Below are positions 49,134 to 64,000 of a stretch of DNA of 64,000 bases, piece by piece. The stretch lies in NCBI GenBank assembly GCA_029433525.1, contig JAQTIF010000001.1:372001-436000 (forward strand), written 5' to 3'. The notes beneath the pieces are model-generated. The model worked only from the letters and a program-made list of their open reading frames with translations, had not been told where the DNA came from and ran no database searches. The DNA comes from Enterobacteriaceae bacterium ESL0689 (lineage in GTDB: Bacteria > Pseudomonadota > Gammaproteobacteria > Enterobacterales > Enterobacteriaceae). Position 1 is the stretch's first letter, and the number at the start of each line of letters is the position of its first letter. A program made the position numbers and the translations under genes.

Positions 49134-49712
49134 ATGCATGAGATTATAACCGGCGTGGTGTTAGCGGGTGGCCAGGCCACACGGATGGGCGGGGTAGATA
49201 AAGGATTGCAATTGCTGAATGGCCAGCCACTCTGGCGCTATGTTGCCGCAGCATTATCTCCCCAGGTCACCCGCCTGGCGATCAGCGCTAACCGTAATCT
49301 CAATCAATGGTATGCCAGCGGGTATCCGGTGTATACCGATACACTTACCGGTTTTCCGGGACCACTGGCTGGTATGCTATCCGTTATGCAACAGACATCG
49401 GGTGAATGGTTTCTGTTTTGTCCATGCGATACACCATTTATTCCCACCTTCCTGGCGGAACGATTCGCGCAGCAAAGAAAAAATGCTCCTGTCGTCTGGG
49501 CTTACGACGGCACACGCGATCACCCGGCGATTGCCCTGATGCATCGGCGATTAATTCCTGATCTGACTGACTACCTTGCCGCAGGCGAGCGAAGAGTGAT
49601 GAATTTTATGCGTAACTGTGGTGGACATCATATTGACTTCAGTGATGCTCAGTCCGCATTTATTAACGTGAATACGCTTGATGAGTTACATAATATGCAG
49701 GTGGAATCATGA
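49134..49712 (+). CDS. mobA: molybdenum cofactor guanylyltransferase
   Basis: A 192-aa enzyme that links GMP to molybdopterin. It shows the nucleotide-binding [29 protein letters not shown] and the metal-binding FCPCDTPF. Its ATGA overlaps mobB, indicating coupling. Molybdenum guanine dinucleotide and selenocysteine (selAB) are both needed for formate dehydrogenases, which are not in the window. Confidence 0.95.
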   Translation: MHEIITGVVLAGGQATRMGGVDKGLQLLNGQPLWRYVAAALSPQVTRLAISANRNLNQWYASGYPVYTDTLTGFPGPLAGMLSVMQQTSGEWFLFCPCDTPFIPTFLAERFAQQRKNAPVVWAYDGTRDHPAIALMHRRLIPDLTDYLAAGERRVMNFMRNCGGHHIDFSDAQSAFINVNTLDELHNMQVES

Positions 49713-50224
49713 TCCCGATTCTCGCGATTTCAGGCTGGAGTGGTACGGGTAAAACCACATTATTAAAAAAGCTGATCCCGTTGTTATGCAAAGCCGGTCT
49801 GCGCCCGGGTTTGATCAAACATACTCATCATCAGATGGATATTGATAAACCGGGTAAAGATAGCTATGAATTGCGTAAGGCTGGCGCAAAGCAGACCATT
49901 GTTGCCAGCTCACAACGCTGGGCACTAATGACAGAAACACCCGATGAAGAGCCGCCAGATTTAGCCTGGCTGGTTAGTCGCATGGATACATCAAAACTGG
50001 ATTTAGTGCTGGTCGAGGGATTTAAACATGAAGCGGTGGCAAAGATCCTTCTTTTTCGCCAGAACTGCGGACACGATATTGACGCCCTGTTACCGGATGA
50101 AAATGTCATTGCGATAGCCTGCGACATTCCCCTTGCAACGCCACTTCCCCACTTAGATTTAAATGATATTCCACAGATTGCCGCGTTTATTCAGCACTGG
50201 CTGGCAGGGAATAAATCCTCATAA
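49709..50224 (+). CDS. mobB: molybdopterin-guanine dinucleotide synthesis adaptor MobB
   Basis: A 171-aa GTP-binding protein with P-loop [15 protein letters not shown] at residues 7-21, [18 protein letters not shown] and [11 protein letters not shown]. It assists but is not essential for MobA in E. coli. Converges with the rRNA operon, as beside E. coli rrnA. Confidence 0.95.
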   Translation: MIPILAISGWSGTGKTTLLKKLIPLLCKAGLRPGLIKHTHHQMDIDKPGKDSYELRKAGAKQTIVASSQRWALMTETPDEEPPDLAWLVSRMDTSKLDLVLVEGFKHEAVAKILLFRQNCGHDIDALLPDENVIAIACDIPLATPLPHLDLNDIPQIAAFIQHWLAGNKSS

Positions 50225-50245
50225 TCCCCTGTAAGACACATACAA

Positions 50246-50275
50246 AAAGGACCCGGTCTTCCGACCGGGTCCTTT
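50246..50275. terminator. rRNA operon/mobB terminator
   Basis: AAAGGACCCGGTC, TTCC loop, GACCGGGTCCTTT: a 13-bp stem with T runs in both directions. Confidence 0.9.
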
Positions 50276-50286
50276 CCGCTGTTTTA

Positions 50287-50406
50287 AAGCCTGGCAGCTC
50301 CCTGCTCTCGCATGGGGAGTCCCCACACTACCATCGGCGCTTCGGCGTTTCACTTCTGAGTTCGGCATGGGGTCAGGTGGGACCACCGCGCTGTCACCGC
50401 CAGGCT
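50287..50406 (-). rRNA. rrf: 5S ribosomal RNA
   Basis: The minus strand begins GCCTGGCGGTGACAGCGCGG and ends GAGCAGGGAGCTGCCAGGC, pairing as the terminal stem. It is 120 nt and matches E. coli 5S closely. Ends are set by the conserved stem. Confidence 0.95.
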
Positions 50407-50503
50407 GATTCTTTCTAATCATTCCTCGCTCTTCTTCCGGACCTCGCTGAAAATCTTTCTCTCTCTCCGCTCCACGCTTCCGATAAAACACCTTCGGCGT
50501 TGT

Positions 50504-53506
<3,003 letters not shown>

Positions 53507-53602
53507 TCACAACCCGAAGATGTCTCTTCCGGTCGCTTCGCTTTGAGAGACCCGGACACACTTCTTCGTGTGTCCTCTTTTCAATTTTCAGCTTGATCCA
53601 GT

Positions 53603-53614
53603 TTGTTAAAGAGC
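53603..53614 (-). promoter_or_regulatory. boxA antitermination element before 23S
   Basis: Minus-strand GCTCTTTAACAA, the rrn boxA sequence, in the spacer between tRNA-Ala and 23S. Confidence 0.8.
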
Positions 53615-53660
53615 AAAATCTCACAGCACGCTGTCTCAGCGTACTCTGACATTTTTTATA

Positions 53661-53736
53661 TGGTGGAGCTATGCGGGATCGAACCGCAGACCTCCTGCGT
53701 GCAAAGCAGGCGCTCTCCCAGCTGAGCTATAGCCCC
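53661..53736 (-). tRNA. tRNA-Ala (TGC)
   Basis: 76 nt, minus strand GGGGCTATAGCTCAGCTGGG ... TAGCTCCACCA with anticodon TGC and encoded CCA. It sits in the 16S-23S spacer. Confidence 0.97.
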
Positions 53737-53799
53737 ATACAGCGATAAGGTGATCCCTTTTCCTGATTTCCGCCGCAGCAACACTGCATGCGCAAAATC

Positions 53800-53876
53800 T
53801 GGTAGGCCTGAGTGGACTTGAACCACCGACCTCACCCTTATCAGGGGTGCGCTCTGACCACCTGAGCTACAAGCCT
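53800..53876 (-). tRNA. tRNA-Ile (GAT)
   Basis: 77 nt, minus strand AGGCTTGTAGCTCAGGTGGT ... AGGCCTACCA with anticodon GAT. With tRNA-Ala it makes an rrnA-type spacer. Confidence 0.97.
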
Positions 53877-53949
53877 GCTGAGATCCCTTTTGCTCATCTC
53901 TCATCAGACAATCTGTGTGAACACTTCAGAAATCCAGAACCCTTCACTT

Positions 53950-55488
<1,539 letters not shown>

Positions 55489-55827
55489 AGGTCTGATCGC
55501 TCGTGAATTAAACTTCGTAAATGAATTACGTGTTCACTCAGAGACTTTTTAAATTTGCTTGACCGTCACCGACGGTCAGGCTCTGTCTTCCTGAGTGCCC
55601 ACACAGATTGTCTGACTGATTGTTAAAGAGCTGCGCTTCAATGAAGCGGGCGCATATAATACTCTCACGCGCTTCAGAGTCAAGTGCTTTTTCACTTCCT
55701 CTGCCTGATTTCCGGTGGATTCGCTCCGTTATTCCGGGTCAGTGAGGGCGCATTATAGGCTGTTCTTCGCCGTTGACAAGCCCTGTTTGTAAAAATTCTC
55801 TTAACTGCTCAGATTCTCGCCAGCAGG
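55489..55827 (-). promoter_or_regulatory. rRNA operon promoters P1/P2 and boxA leader
   Basis: On the minus strand P1 is TTGTCA (55774-55779), 16 bp, TATAAT (55752-55757), followed by GCGCC, a GC-rich discriminator typical of stringent control. P2 is TTGACT (55678-55683), 16 bp, TATTAT (55656-55661). BoxA GCTCTTTAACAA is at 55620-55631. No gene lies in this stretch. Confidence 0.82.
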
Positions 55828-56373
55828 CTATTTTTTCGCGCTCTTTTCTACCAGTTCGGCTAATTCATGGGCAAAAAGCGTGACCTGCTGCCAATCGGTA
55901 TACACCACTTCTTTGCTGATATCTATTTCACCACCAGTCATCTTCATGATCAAACGGATCATAAAACGATCATGCCAGCGATAACGTGGATAACGCAGTG
56001 CTCCGGCAAATACCGCGCAGCATTGTGGCTGCCAGGAAGAACGGGACAGAAATTTGCGCGTATAAATATTCGTCTGAGGGGTACGTTTACCTGGTTTTCG
56101 TGCAACCAGATTAACCGAGAAAAAGGCTGTTGGTAATGCATTCAGAATTTGATGGTACTTTTCCACAAAATGATATACCGCCGAATGGAATCGCCCGTAA
56201 CGAATTGAGGCGCCAATTACCACACAATGATAGTGATGCCATGCAATCTCTTTCGTGTCGTTGAGATTCATCATGTCTGCCTCAACGCCAAGCTCTTTTA
56301 ATTCAGATACCAGAAAGGCGGCTATTTCGCGAGTTTGTCCATCGCGTGTGGAGAATAAAATCAATGCTTTCAC
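55828..56373 (-). CDS. hemG: menaquinone-dependent protoporphyrinogen IX dehydrogenase
   Basis: A 181-aa flavodoxin-like enzyme converting protoporphyrinogen to protoporphyrin in haem synthesis. FMN site [18 protein letters not shown] at the N-terminus; [12 protein letters not shown] and [15 protein letters not shown] follow. GTG 56373 is used, with AGGA six bases upstream; it begins [12 protein letters not shown] as in E. coli ([12 protein letters not shown]). It follows trkH by 11 bp in the yigZ-trkH-hemG operon. Confidence 0.94.
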   Translation of the reverse strand: MKALILFSTRDGQTREIAAFLVSELKELGVEADMMNLNDTKEIAWHHYHCVVIGASIRYGRFHSAVYHFVEKYHQILNALPTAFFSVNLVARKPGKRTPQTNIYTRKFLSRSSWQPQCCAVFAGALRYPRYRWHDRFMIRLIMKMTGGEIDISKEVVYTDWQQVTLFAHELAELVEKSAKK

Positions 56374-56384
56374 AGATATTCCTG

Positions 56385-57836
56385 TTATTCGCGCCAGAAA
56401 GTGGGAGTGAAGAGTATCAGTAAAGTGAATACTTCCAAACGGCCAAAGAGCATATTGGTAATCAGTATCCATTTTGCGCCAGGATTCATCGTCGCGAAAT
56501 TATCGGCCACGGCACCCAATCCTGGCCCCAAATTGTTTAATGTTGCGACAACAGAAGCAAAAGCAGAAAAATTATCAATACCTGTCGCAATAATCGCCAG
56601 CATACCGACGATAAAAACCAGGATATAGGCAGAGAAAAATCCCCATACGGCATCAAGGATACGCTCGGGCAACGCACGGCTGCCTAATTTGATGCTATAA
56701 ACGGCATTCGGATGCACCAGGCGTTTAAGCTCTCGATTCCCTTGCTTAAATAACAACAGGATACGAATAACTTTCAATCCTCCGCCTGTCGAACCCGCAC
56801 AACCGCCGATAAATGCTGAAAATAACAATAGTATTGGCAGGAATAGCGGCCAATGGGCAATGCTGTCGGTCGTAAAGCCTGCCGTAGTCGCCATTGAGAC
56901 AACCTGAAAAAAAGCCTGATTCAGCGTAGCAAGCACCGAGCCATATACATTATGCAACCACAATACCAGCATACAAATCAGTACCAGGGTGAGTTGTACG
57001 CCAATAAACATGCGAAATTCTGGATCACGCCAGTAAACCTTGAGACTACGCCCACTCAGTAATGAAAAGTGCAAGCCATAGTTACAACCGGAGATCAGCA
57101 AGAAAATAGCAATAATTGAGTTAATTATCGGGCTGTTAAAATAACCAATGCTGGCATCATGGGTAGAAAAGCCACCGATTGCGATAGTCGAAAAGCTGTG
57201 ACTGATAGCATCAAACGCAGACATTCCGGCAAACCATAGTGCAAGCGCACAGACTATGGTTAGCAGGACATAGATTAGCCATAGCGTTTTTGCTGTTTCG
57301 GCGATACGCGGACGCATCTTATTATCCTTCAGCGGTCCAGGCATTTCTGCCCGGTAAAGCTGCATCCCGCCGACACCCAGTATCGGGAGTATCGCTACTG
57401 CCAGCACGATAATTCCCATACCGCCAAACCACTGTAGCATCTGACGATAGAAAAGAATGGCATGAGGTAAGAAATCCAGCCCTACCAGCGTCGTCGCTCC
57501 GGTGGTTGTCAGCCCTGAAAAAGATTCAAAAAAAGCATCCGTGACGGTCAGATTCGGTTGCTCAGAGAAGATAAATGGTAACGCACCAACACTGCCGAGC
57601 ACCGTCCAGAACAGGACAACAATCAGAAAACCTTCCCGGGATTTGAGTTCTCTCTTTTCATGACGATTCGGCCACCATAAAAGTAAACCGATTGCCAGGG
57701 CAACCAAAAAGGTCTGAGTAAACGCCCGGCCTGCGCCATCACGGTATATCAGCGCTATCAGCCCTGGCAGGATCATGGTTCCCGAGAAGAGCATGACCAG
57801 CAGTCCAACAATTCGGGTTATCGCGCGAAAATGCAT
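56385..57836 (-). CDS. trkH: potassium uptake protein TrkH
   Basis: A 483-aa K+ channel-like subunit of the Trk system. It contains four pore-loop repeats, including [22 protein letters not shown] and [11 protein letters not shown], with the filter glycines, and many membrane helices. Works with TrkA, not in the window. Lies between yigZ and hemG. Confidence 0.96.
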   Translation of the reverse strand: MHFRAITRIVGLLVMLFSGTMILPGLIALIYRDGAGRAFTQTFLVALAIGLLLWWPNRHEKRELKSREGFLIVVLFWTVLGSVGALPFIFSEQPNLTVTDAFFESFSGLTTTGATTLVGLDFLPHAILFYRQMLQWFGGMGIIVLAVAILPILGVGGMQLYRAEMPGPLKDNKMRPRIAETAKTLWLIYVLLTIVCALALWFAGMSAFDAISHSFSTIAIGGFSTHDASIGYFNSPIINSIIAIFLLISGCNYGLHFSLLSGRSLKVYWRDPEFRMFIGVQLTLVLICMLVLWLHNVYGSVLATLNQAFFQVVSMATTAGFTTDSIAHWPLFLPILLLFSAFIGGCAGSTGGGLKVIRILLLFKQGNRELKRLVHPNAVYSIKLGSRALPERILDAVWGFFSAYILVFIVGMLAIIATGIDNFSAFASVVATLNNLGPGLGAVADNFATMNPGAKWILITNMLFGRLEVFTLLILFTPTFWRE

Positions 57837-57876
57837 CTCTGGCGCTTCCTTTGATGTCTAAAAAATCAGCCGGGAA

Positions 57877-58492
57877 TTATTGGTTAATCGTCAATAATTG
57901 CAATGAGCCACGACTAAAATCAGTCAGCTTTAACGAAAATGAGGCAACTTCAGTGGCTGGCAACGCGATACGAAGCTGGATAAATGCCTGATATTCACTG
58001 CTAATAATTTTCCCCGAGAACTGCGACAATAACGACGCTATCCCGACCAGCTGGCTGTATTCACACTGTAAATCATAAAAAGTCAACGCTGTTTTACGCT
58101 GCGTTGTCAAGTCAGCAAGTGCCTGGCGAACGCCACCTCCATAAGCTTTTACCAGCCCACCGGTACCTAACAAAATACCACCGTAGTAACGTACCACTAC
58201 CGTAGTGATTTCGCCCACACCGCTCCCCATTAACTGAGCCATCATCGGTTTACCTGCCGTACCTGGCGGCTCTCCATCATCAGAAAATGCGAATTGCCGG
58301 GAGTCATCAGGCGGCCCGGCTATCCACGCCACACAATGATGGCGGGCTTGCGGGTGATCTTTCTTAATAGATTCGATAAAGGCTCTGGCAGCGGTAATGC
58401 CATCTGTATGCATCAACTGCGTAATAAAACGGGCTTTTCCTGATTTCTTCAACAAACGTTACCGGTGCGGCCGGTATCAACCAGCTATCCAT
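57877..58492 (-). pseudogene. yigZ: YigZ (UPF0029/Impact family), frameshifted near codon 21
   Basis: Reading from ATG 58492 (TAATG overlap with pepQ) gives [20 protein letters not shown], which matches the E. coli YigZ start MESWLIPAAPVTVVEEIKKS. It then loses the frame in AAAAGCCCG (58431-58438). One extra base there shifts to the frame that continues ARFITQLMHTDG through FSDDGEPPGTAGKPM, RYYGGILLGTGGLVKAYGGG and FSRGSLQLLTINQ to the end. Translation from TTG 58455 could still make a 192-aa protein lacking the true N-terminus. A sequencing error cannot be excluded. Confidence 0.8.
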
Positions 58493-59823
58493 TACGCTAG
58501 CTTCAGATCACGAGTCATATTTTCAATCCTGTTTTCGTGGATGACAACATTATCTTCAATACGAATACCACCAAATGGTTTGAGTGCGTCAATTTTTTGC
58601 CAGTTGAAATATTTGCTGAACTGACCGGCACGCCACGGTGCTAACAGTGACTCGATGAAGTAGATACCCGGTTCGATAGTCATGACCATCTGTGGCTGAA
58701 GCATGCGGGTGCAACGCAACCAAGGGTACTGTGATGGCGCAGCCAGATGAGTACCCGTATCATCCTGCATAAAACCCGCCACATCATGTACCTGTAAACC
58801 AAGCAGATGGCCAATACCGTGCGGCATAAATGACCCGGTCAAATCGTTTTCGACCATCGCCTCTTCGCTCATATTCATGATGATCTGGTGCTTATGCAAC
58901 AGTCTGGCAAGACGCTGATGGAACTGAATATGATAATCCACATAGCGGGTGCCTGCCCGCATAGTGCTAATCAGCGCCTGTTGTTCAGCATTAACATCTG
59001 CGAGCAAATGAGCAAAATCACTATCAGGATCGGTGACCCAGGTACGGGTGATATCAGCAGCGTAACCATGATATTCCGCACCAGCATCTAACAAGAAACT
59101 GCGTATTTCCGGCGGTACATGATGATCCAGTCGGGTGTAATGCAGTATCGAAGCATGTTCATTGAGTGCGACAATATTATCGTAGGGGACACCAGTATCA
59201 CGCTGACCCGTCGCAGTCAGATAACGCTGGTTGATATCAAATTCACTTTTTCCAGAAAGGAAAGCTTCACCTGCGGCCCGATGGCCATTGACTGCCTGTT
59301 TTTGTGCTTCACGCATACAGGCCAGTTCATAATCGGTCTTAAAAGCACGGTAGTAATGCAGATAGTCGATAACACCTTGTGGATTGATATTATCAGTAGC
59401 GATATCTAACCCTCTTGCCCGCTCAGGGACGGGGCCAATATAGGCGATATTGTGACGTGATGCGGGTAGCTGGCGACCTATGTCATCCGCTCGCGCCAGC
59501 GCAATAACGTCCACCTCTTGCGTCCAGAAAGCCGTTGGCAATGGCTCAACGCTATGCCAGTAATCAACCGGTAAATAGAACCATAATTTCGGCTTATTAA
59601 CCCCATCGACTAATAACCAGCAGTTTGGAACCTGCGTCACCGGAACCCAGGACTTAAACTGCGGGTTGACTTTAAAAGGGTAAGGGTGATCATCTAAAAA
59701 AATATTCACCAGTTCGCCAGAGTGGATCAGTAATGCATCAAAATGGAAGCGTGATAAAACGTTGCGCGTCCGTTCCTGTAGAGTAGCAATATGATTTTTA
59801 TAGTGCGCAGCCAGTAATTCCAT
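58492..59823 (-). CDS. pepQ: Xaa-Pro dipeptidase
   Basis: A 443-aa M24 metalloprotease, the E. coli length, that cleaves dipeptides with C-terminal proline. Metal ligands appear in [19 protein letters not shown] (two Asp), [13 protein letters not shown] (His), [10 protein letters not shown] (Glu) and GIRIEDNVV (Glu). In E. coli fadBA lies divergently upstream; here 143 bp separate pepQ from fre. Confidence 0.96.
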   Translation of the reverse strand: MELLAAHYKNHIATLQERTRNVLSRFHFDALLIHSGELVNIFLDDHPYPFKVNPQFKSWVPVTQVPNCWLLVDGVNKPKLWFYLPVDYWHSVEPLPTAFWTQEVDVIALARADDIGRQLPASRHNIAYIGPVPERARGLDIATDNINPQGVIDYLHYYRAFKTDYELACMREAQKQAVNGHRAAGEAFLSGKSEFDINQRYLTATGQRDTGVPYDNIVALNEHASILHYTRLDHHVPPEIRSFLLDAGAEYHGYAADITRTWVTDPDSDFAHLLADVNAEQQALISTMRAGTRYVDYHIQFHQRLARLLHKHQIIMNMSEEAMVENDLTGSFMPHGIGHLLGLQVHDVAGFMQDDTGTHLAAPSQYPWLRCTRMLQPQMVMTIEPGIYFIESLLAPWRAGQFSKYFNWQKIDALKPFGGIRIEDNVVIHENRIENMTRDLKLA

Positions 59824-59966
59824 TTTTCACCTTTTTTTATGAGACAGTGATCCTGTGCATCTTAACATATTGCTCTCTGACAAGGTGATAACACGGCAGC
59901 AGGGATATCAGTTTCAGTCAGTGTTGATTGCCTTACTATCACAGGCAATCAACACAGCAAACCGGA

Positions 59967-60668
59967 TCAAACGAAAGCAAATGCATCACCGAACAGGCGA
60001 TCCTGCCGGGCATGGCATTGTTGACAGAATTTTTCACGGGCAATTCTGGCCATCTCAAAACGACCCGCGATATAGATATCGTATGCCTCCATCATGTGAT
60101 GATCCTGCATAACCGCATCCAGTACCGTCCCTGTGTATCCCTGCCAGTCCGCGTCCGGTTGCTCAACGACTGGGACAATGCTCAGATGAGGATATTTCAT
60201 TCTTAACGCTTCTAATTCCGCTAAATCATAGAGATGTTTAGACTCACGTCCTCCCCAGTATACGGCGATATTACGATCCGGATGATGTGCCAGAGCAGTG
60301 AGAAGAATAGAACGCACATAAGAGAAGCCGGTTCCTCCGGCAATAAGAAGAAGTGGGCGATCATTATCTTCACGTAACCAGGCGTCTCCATGGGGGATAT
60401 CCACTACAATTTCACGCTCTTTCAGTATCCGATCCATGACCGCCATCGCATATAAATTGAGTTCAGAAGCACCGATGTGAAGTTCAATATACGACTTTTC
60501 CACTGGCGTTGAGGCGATAGAAAACGGACGCTTATCACGTTCGCCCATGACGACCATTAAATATTGACCCGCACGGAAAGAAAAGGCTGCCTGTGGCGCT
60601 AATCGAACGCGATATACCGTCGCTGTCATCTCCTCTACCGAGATCACTTTACAGCTTAAAGTTGTCAT
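59967..60668 (-). CDS. fre: NAD(P)H-flavin reductase
   Basis: A 233-aa flavin reductase (LuxG/Fre family) supplying reduced flavins. FAD/flavin-binding region RPFSIASTP near residue 47 and NAD(P)H-binding [16 protein letters not shown] near residue 110; the C-terminus is [11 protein letters not shown]. It follows ubiD by 54 bp as in E. coli. Confidence 0.95.
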   Translation of the reverse strand: MTTLSCKVISVEEMTATVYRVRLAPQAAFSFRAGQYLMVVMGERDKRPFSIASTPVEKSYIELHIGASELNLYAMAVMDRILKEREIVVDIPHGDAWLREDNDRPLLLIAGGTGFSYVRSILLTALAHHPDRNIAVYWGGRESKHLYDLAELEALRMKYPHLSIVPVVEQPDADWQGYTGTVLDAVMQDHHMMEAYDIYIAGRFEMARIAREKFCQQCHARQDRLFGDAFAFV

Positions 60669-60722
60669 TCATTCCCTCTGGTAAATCTGTAAAATAAAGC
60701 AGTGGTCGTACTCTATTTTCTG

Positions 60723-62192
60723 TTATTTAAAAATAGCCAGCTCATCCCAGATAGCGTCGACACGCGCAATGACCTCAGGATCTTTCTGGATGGGACATCC
60801 CCATTCACGCTGGGTTTCCCCTGGCCATTTATTTGTCGCGTCCAGCCCCATTTTTGAACCAAGACCGGAAACCGGCGAAGCAAAATCGAGGTAATCAATA
60901 GGTGTATTTTCCACCATCACGGTATCGCGAGCCGGGTCCATGCGTGTCGTGATCGCCCAGATAACATCCTGCCAGTCACGTGCGTTGATATCATCATCGC
61001 AGACAATGACCAGTTTCGTGTACATAAACTGACGCAGGAACGACCAGACCCCCATCATCACACGTTTAGCGTGTCCGGCGTATTGTTTTTTTATCGTCAC
61101 TACCGCCAGACGATAAGAACATCCTTCTGGCGGCAGGTAAAAATCGACAATTTCAGGGAACTGCTTTTGTAAAATGGGAACAAATACTTCATTTAACGCC
61201 ACACCTAATATCGCTGGCTCATCGGGCGGGCGTCCGGTGTAAGTCGAATGATAGATAGCATCTTTCCGCTGAGTGATATGAGTCACCGTAAATACAGGAA
61301 AATTATCTGTTTCGTTATAGTAACCGGTGTGATCGCCATAGGGACCTTCCAGCGCCATTTCCCCAGGTTCAATATATCCTTCCAGTACAATTTCTGCCCC
61401 CGCAGGCACCTCAAGATCATTAGAAACACATTTTACTACCTCTGTTTTTGTGCCGCGTAACAAACCTGCAAAGGCATATTCTGAAAGCGTATCGGGGATC
61501 GGCGTAACGGCGGCAAGAAGGGTTGCCGGATCGGCCCCTAACGCTACAGAGACAGGGAAACGTTCTCCAGGATGTTTCTGGCACCACTCCTGAAAATCCA
61601 GTGCCCCCCCACGATGGGAGAGCCAGCGCATAATCAGTTTATTCTTTGCTATCACCTGTTGACGATAAATACCCAGATTCTGTCGTTCTTTATTCGGGCC
61701 ACGGGTGACGGTTAACCCCCAGGTGATCAACGGTGCAGCATCTTTCGGCCAACAGGTCATCACAGGAATGCGCGTCAGATCAACGTCATCCCCCGCAATA
61801 ACCTTTTGCTGGCAAGGTGCCATACGCAAACGTTTTGTTGGCATATTCAACACCTGTCTGAACTGTGGCCATTTATCGAACAGATCGCGAAACCCTTTTG
61901 GCGGTTCTGGCTCTTTAAGAAAAGCCAGTAACTGACCCACATCACGCAGTGAGCTCGTCTCTTTCTGCCCCATTCCCATAGCAACTCGTTGTGGTGTCCC
62001 AAACAAGTTACATAATACCGGCATGCTATATCCTTCAGTATTTTCAAAAAGCAGCGCTGGCCCTCCAGCCCGTAAAGTACGATCTGCAATTTCAGTGATC
62101 TCAAGATATGGATCGACTGGCAGGGATATTCTTTTCAGTTCCCCTTGTTGTTCCAGCAATGTCAGAAAATCGCGTAGATCATGATATTTCAT
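60723..62192 (-). CDS. ubiD: 4-hydroxy-3-polyprenylbenzoate decarboxylase
   Basis: A 489-aa prenylated-FMN decarboxylase of ubiquinone synthesis (E. coli 497). Hallmarks are [15 protein letters not shown], the catalytic E-R-E region around [19 protein letters not shown], and [16 protein letters not shown]. UbiX provides the cofactor and is not in the window. A 275-bp gap with no gene separates it from rfaH. Confidence 0.96.
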   Translation of the reverse strand: MKYHDLRDFLTLLEQQGELKRISLPVDPYLEITEIADRTLRAGGPALLFENTEGYSMPVLCNLFGTPQRVAMGMGQKETSSLRDVGQLLAFLKEPEPPKGFRDLFDKWPQFRQVLNMPTKRLRMAPCQQKVIAGDDVDLTRIPVMTCWPKDAAPLITWGLTVTRGPNKERQNLGIYRQQVIAKNKLIMRWLSHRGGALDFQEWCQKHPGERFPVSVALGADPATLLAAVTPIPDTLSEYAFAGLLRGTKTEVVKCVSNDLEVPAGAEIVLEGYIEPGEMALEGPYGDHTGYYNETDNFPVFTVTHITQRKDAIYHSTYTGRPPDEPAILGVALNEVFVPILQKQFPEIVDFYLPPEGCSYRLAVVTIKKQYAGHAKRVMMGVWSFLRQFMYTKLVIVCDDDINARDWQDVIWAITTRMDPARDTVMVENTPIDYLDFASPVSGLGSKMGLDATNKWPGETQREWGCPIQKDPEVIARVDAIWDELAIFK

Positions 62193-62467
62193 AGCGTTAT
62201 TATTGACCTCTAAACGGATAGCTGAATATACCTGTAATCATTCAGGTTGCCTCGAAATGCTCAGCCAGGAAATCAGCGATAGCATGCAGCACATAACCTG
62301 CACAGAAGCAGTTTGAATTTGAGGGATACGCTACTGGCCAGAACCAATATCGTATTGTCATTCAATGTGACATAAAACATCATACCATTTTGATTTTACT
62401 CATTTGGCTTTCGCTATCACTACCAGATTTTGTTATGCTTTCTGGCCGTAGAATGGAAAAGGTTATT

Positions 62468-62956
62468 ATGCAAGCCTGGTATTTACTATACTGCAAACGT
62501 GGACAAATTCAGCGTGCTCTGGAACATCTCCAGCGCCAGACGGTGGATTGCCTGTTGCTGACCACCACGGTAGAAAAAATTATTCGTGGCAAACGCATGA
62601 CTGTTACAGAACCACTATTCCCTAATTATCTGTTTGTCGAATTCGATCCAGAGATTATCCACACGACGACCATCAGCGCGACACGTGGCGTCAAATGTTT
62701 CGTTCGCTTTGGCGCACAACCGGTCATTGTCCCCTCTACTATTATCCACCAGCTATCTACCTATAAGCCAGAAAGTATTACTGATCCCCAGACACCCTAC
62801 GAAGGCGATGATGTCCTGATTACCGATGGTGCATTTGCGGGTCTGCAAGCGATATTTAGCGAGCCAGATGGTGAAACACGTTCTATTTTACTGCTGAGCC
62901 TGCTTAATCAACAGATACGTAAAAGTGTCAAAAATACAGACTTTCAGAAAGTCTGA
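62468..62956 (+). CDS. rfaH: transcription/translation regulator RfaH
   Basis: A 162-aa NusG paralog that prevents termination in operons with ops elements. NGN domain [20 protein letters not shown] and [12 protein letters not shown]; the C-terminal KOW domain, which refolds, runs from about residue 110 ([16 protein letters not shown]). ATG 62468 gives the family start; the upstream extension lacks homology. tatD, next to it in E. coli, is missing. Confidence 0.95.
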   Translation: MQAWYLLYCKRGQIQRALEHLQRQTVDCLLLTTTVEKIIRGKRMTVTEPLFPNYLFVEFDPEIIHTTTISATRGVKCFVRFGAQPVIVPSTIIHQLSTYKPESITDPQTPYEGDDVLITDGAFAGLQAIFSEPDGETRSILLLSLLNQQIRKSVKNTDFQKV

Positions 62957-63018
62957 CGATATCACTCAGGCTAATTTCAGCATCACTCGTAAACCACCGC
63001 GATGATCATTAATCGCAG

Positions 63019-63048
63019 ATCACCTGCCAGCATGCACTGGCAGGTGAT
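63019..63048. terminator. bidirectional terminator between rfaH and tatC
   Basis: ATCACCTGCCAG, CATGCA loop, CTGGCAGGTGAT, a perfect 12-bp stem between converging genes. Confidence 0.75.
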
Positions 63049-63052
63049 GATA

Positions 63053-63829
63053 TTACTCTTGTTTTTGGCTTTCCATTGCTTCAGTCTCTGCGTCTTCATC
63101 ACGGGTGAGACGTTTACCGGTATAGAAGCGCGCAAAGAAAACCCCAATCTCAAACAAGCAGTACATCGGGATAGCCAGTAACGTTTGCGAGAACACATCC
63201 GGTGGTGTCAGTAACATACCAATGACAAATGCTCCCACCAGTACGTAAGGCCGCTGCTTACGCAACTGTTCTGGTGTCGTCACTCCTATCCAGCACAGCA
63301 GTACAATGGCAACAGGCACTTCAAATGACACACCAAAAGCCATAAATAACGCCATGACAAAATCAAGATAGCTGCGAATATCCGTAGAAACCTGCACGCC
63401 TTCTGGCGCAGCATGGGTCAGAAAACCGAACGCCAGCGGGAATACAACGAAATAAGCAAACGCCATACCGATATAAAATAAAAGGGTACTGGAAACTAAT
63501 AGCGGTAGCACCAGGCGCTGCTCATGTTTATATAAGGCGGGAGCAACAAATGCCCAGACCTGATAGAGAATCACCGGCACTGACAGGATAACCGATACCA
63601 TAAAGGTCAGTTTAATCGGCGTAAAGAAAGGTGAAGCTACATCGGTAGCAATCATCGTCGCACCCGTCGGCATCTGCCGGATAAGCGGCGCGGATACCAG
63701 CTGATAAATATCGTTGGAAAAATAAACCAACGCCAGAAAAATCACAGTAATTGCGATAATGCTGTTGATCAGGCGCTTACGCAGCTCAATCAAATGCCCA
63801 ATGAGTGGTTGAGTATCATCTACGCCCAT
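63053..63829 (-). CDS. tatC: twin-arginine translocase subunit TatC
   Basis: A 258-aa six-helix receptor for twin-arginine signal peptides. N-terminal [17 protein letters not shown] carries the conserved Glu/Arg of the signal-binding site; [14 protein letters not shown] is another conserved stretch. It starts two bases after the tatB stop, in a tatABC operon. Confidence 0.96.
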   Translation of the reverse strand: MGVDDTQPLIGHLIELRKRLINSIIAITVIFLALVYFSNDIYQLVSAPLIRQMPTGATMIATDVASPFFTPIKLTFMVSVILSVPVILYQVWAFVAPALYKHEQRLVLPLLVSSTLLFYIGMAFAYFVVFPLAFGFLTHAAPEGVQVSTDIRSYLDFVMALFMAFGVSFEVPVAIVLLCWIGVTTPEQLRKQRPYVLVGAFVIGMLLTPPDVFSQTLLAIPMYCLFEIGVFFARFYTGKRLTRDEDAETEAMESQKQE

Positions 63830-63831
63830 AT

Positions 63832-64000
63832 TTACGATTTATCACTTGATTCAGTAGAGGGATCGGTAGCGGTTACCATACTGTCGTCTTCTTTGCTGGC
63901 TGTGAGCGATTCAGATGGTACGGTATTTTCCTTCACCACCGGGTTATGAAGGGTATTTGCTTCGTCACTTTCTTTCTCAGGTTCATGAAGGGAGTAAGAG
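63832..64000 (-). CDS. tatB: twin-arginine translocase subunit TatB, C-terminal end (partial)
   Basis: The frame ending TAA at 63832-63834 reads [15 protein letters not shown] ... STESSDKS, matching the IHNPVV and SSSDK-type tail of E. coli TatB. The N-terminal membrane helix lies outside the window. Confidence 0.85.
   Translation of the reverse strand, partial: SYSLHEPEKESDEANTLHNPVVKENTVPSESLTASKEDDSMVTATDPSTESSDKS

Overview
This is a stretch of an Enterobacterales chromosome. Protein after protein matches an Escherichia coli housekeeping gene at almost the same length, often with the same operon neighbours: cysE-trmL, selAB, bax, feoABC-bioH-gntX-nfuA-malQP-glpR, typA-glnA-glnLG-hemN-yihI-engB-spf-polA-yihG-dsbA-srkA-yihD-mobAB-rrn-hemG-trkH-yigZ-pepQ-fre-ubiD-rfaH-tatCB. 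The genus cannot be fixed from the sequence alone. Several genes expected in this order from E. coli are missing from their usual places (gntT, malT, glpEGD, fadBA, tatD). Together with an IS, a frameshifted yigZ and many repeat copies, this suggests a streamlined or rearranged, perhaps host-associated, lineage (inference).

Layout. 1-5.6 kb: end of cysE, trmL, a small YibT-like gene, the selenocysteine genes selA-selB, and bax. 5.7-6.7 kb: an IS5-family element inserted inside a copy of a local repeat. 6.7-13.2 kb: a class II microcin locus on the minus strand, with a CvaB-like C39-peptidase ABC exporter, its CvaA-like adaptor and three double-glycine-type precursor genes. Two precursors are 79-aa paralogs and the third is a Gly/Trp/Ser/Cys/His-rich peptide. 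Four near-identical promoter-like motifs precede the exporter operon and each precursor. 14-25.3 kb: iron uptake (feoABC), bioH, gntX, nfuA, maltodextrin enzymes, glpR and dtd.

25.5-33.1 kb: a polymorphic-toxin island between dtd and typA. One intact PAAR / S-type-pyocin-domain / Ntox21-like effector with its probable immunity gene is followed by displaced toxin C-terminal cassettes and immunity genes of the colicin E3, colicin E9 and DUF6392-like types. They are joined through repeated, out-of-frame fragments of the core gene. 33.2-50.2 kb: typA, the nitrogen-control operon glnA-glnLG with its sigma-54 promoter and NtrC sites, hemN, yihI, engB, the small RNA Spot 42, polA, yihG, dsbA (with an unusual CGHC active site), srkA, yihD and mobAB. 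50.3-55.8 kb: an rRNA operon (16S, tRNA-Ile, tRNA-Ala, 23S, 5S) whose 23S gene has a roughly 100-bp intervening sequence in helix 25. 55.8-64 kb: hemG, trkH, frameshifted yigZ, pepQ, fre, ubiD, rfaH, tatC and the end of tatB.

A MITE-like repeat of about 146 bp with 19-bp inverted ends occurs in full, deleted or degenerate form about ten times in gene borders. Its ends supply stop codons to two genes, and shorter hairpins of similar sequence sit where the microcin precursor terminators should be.
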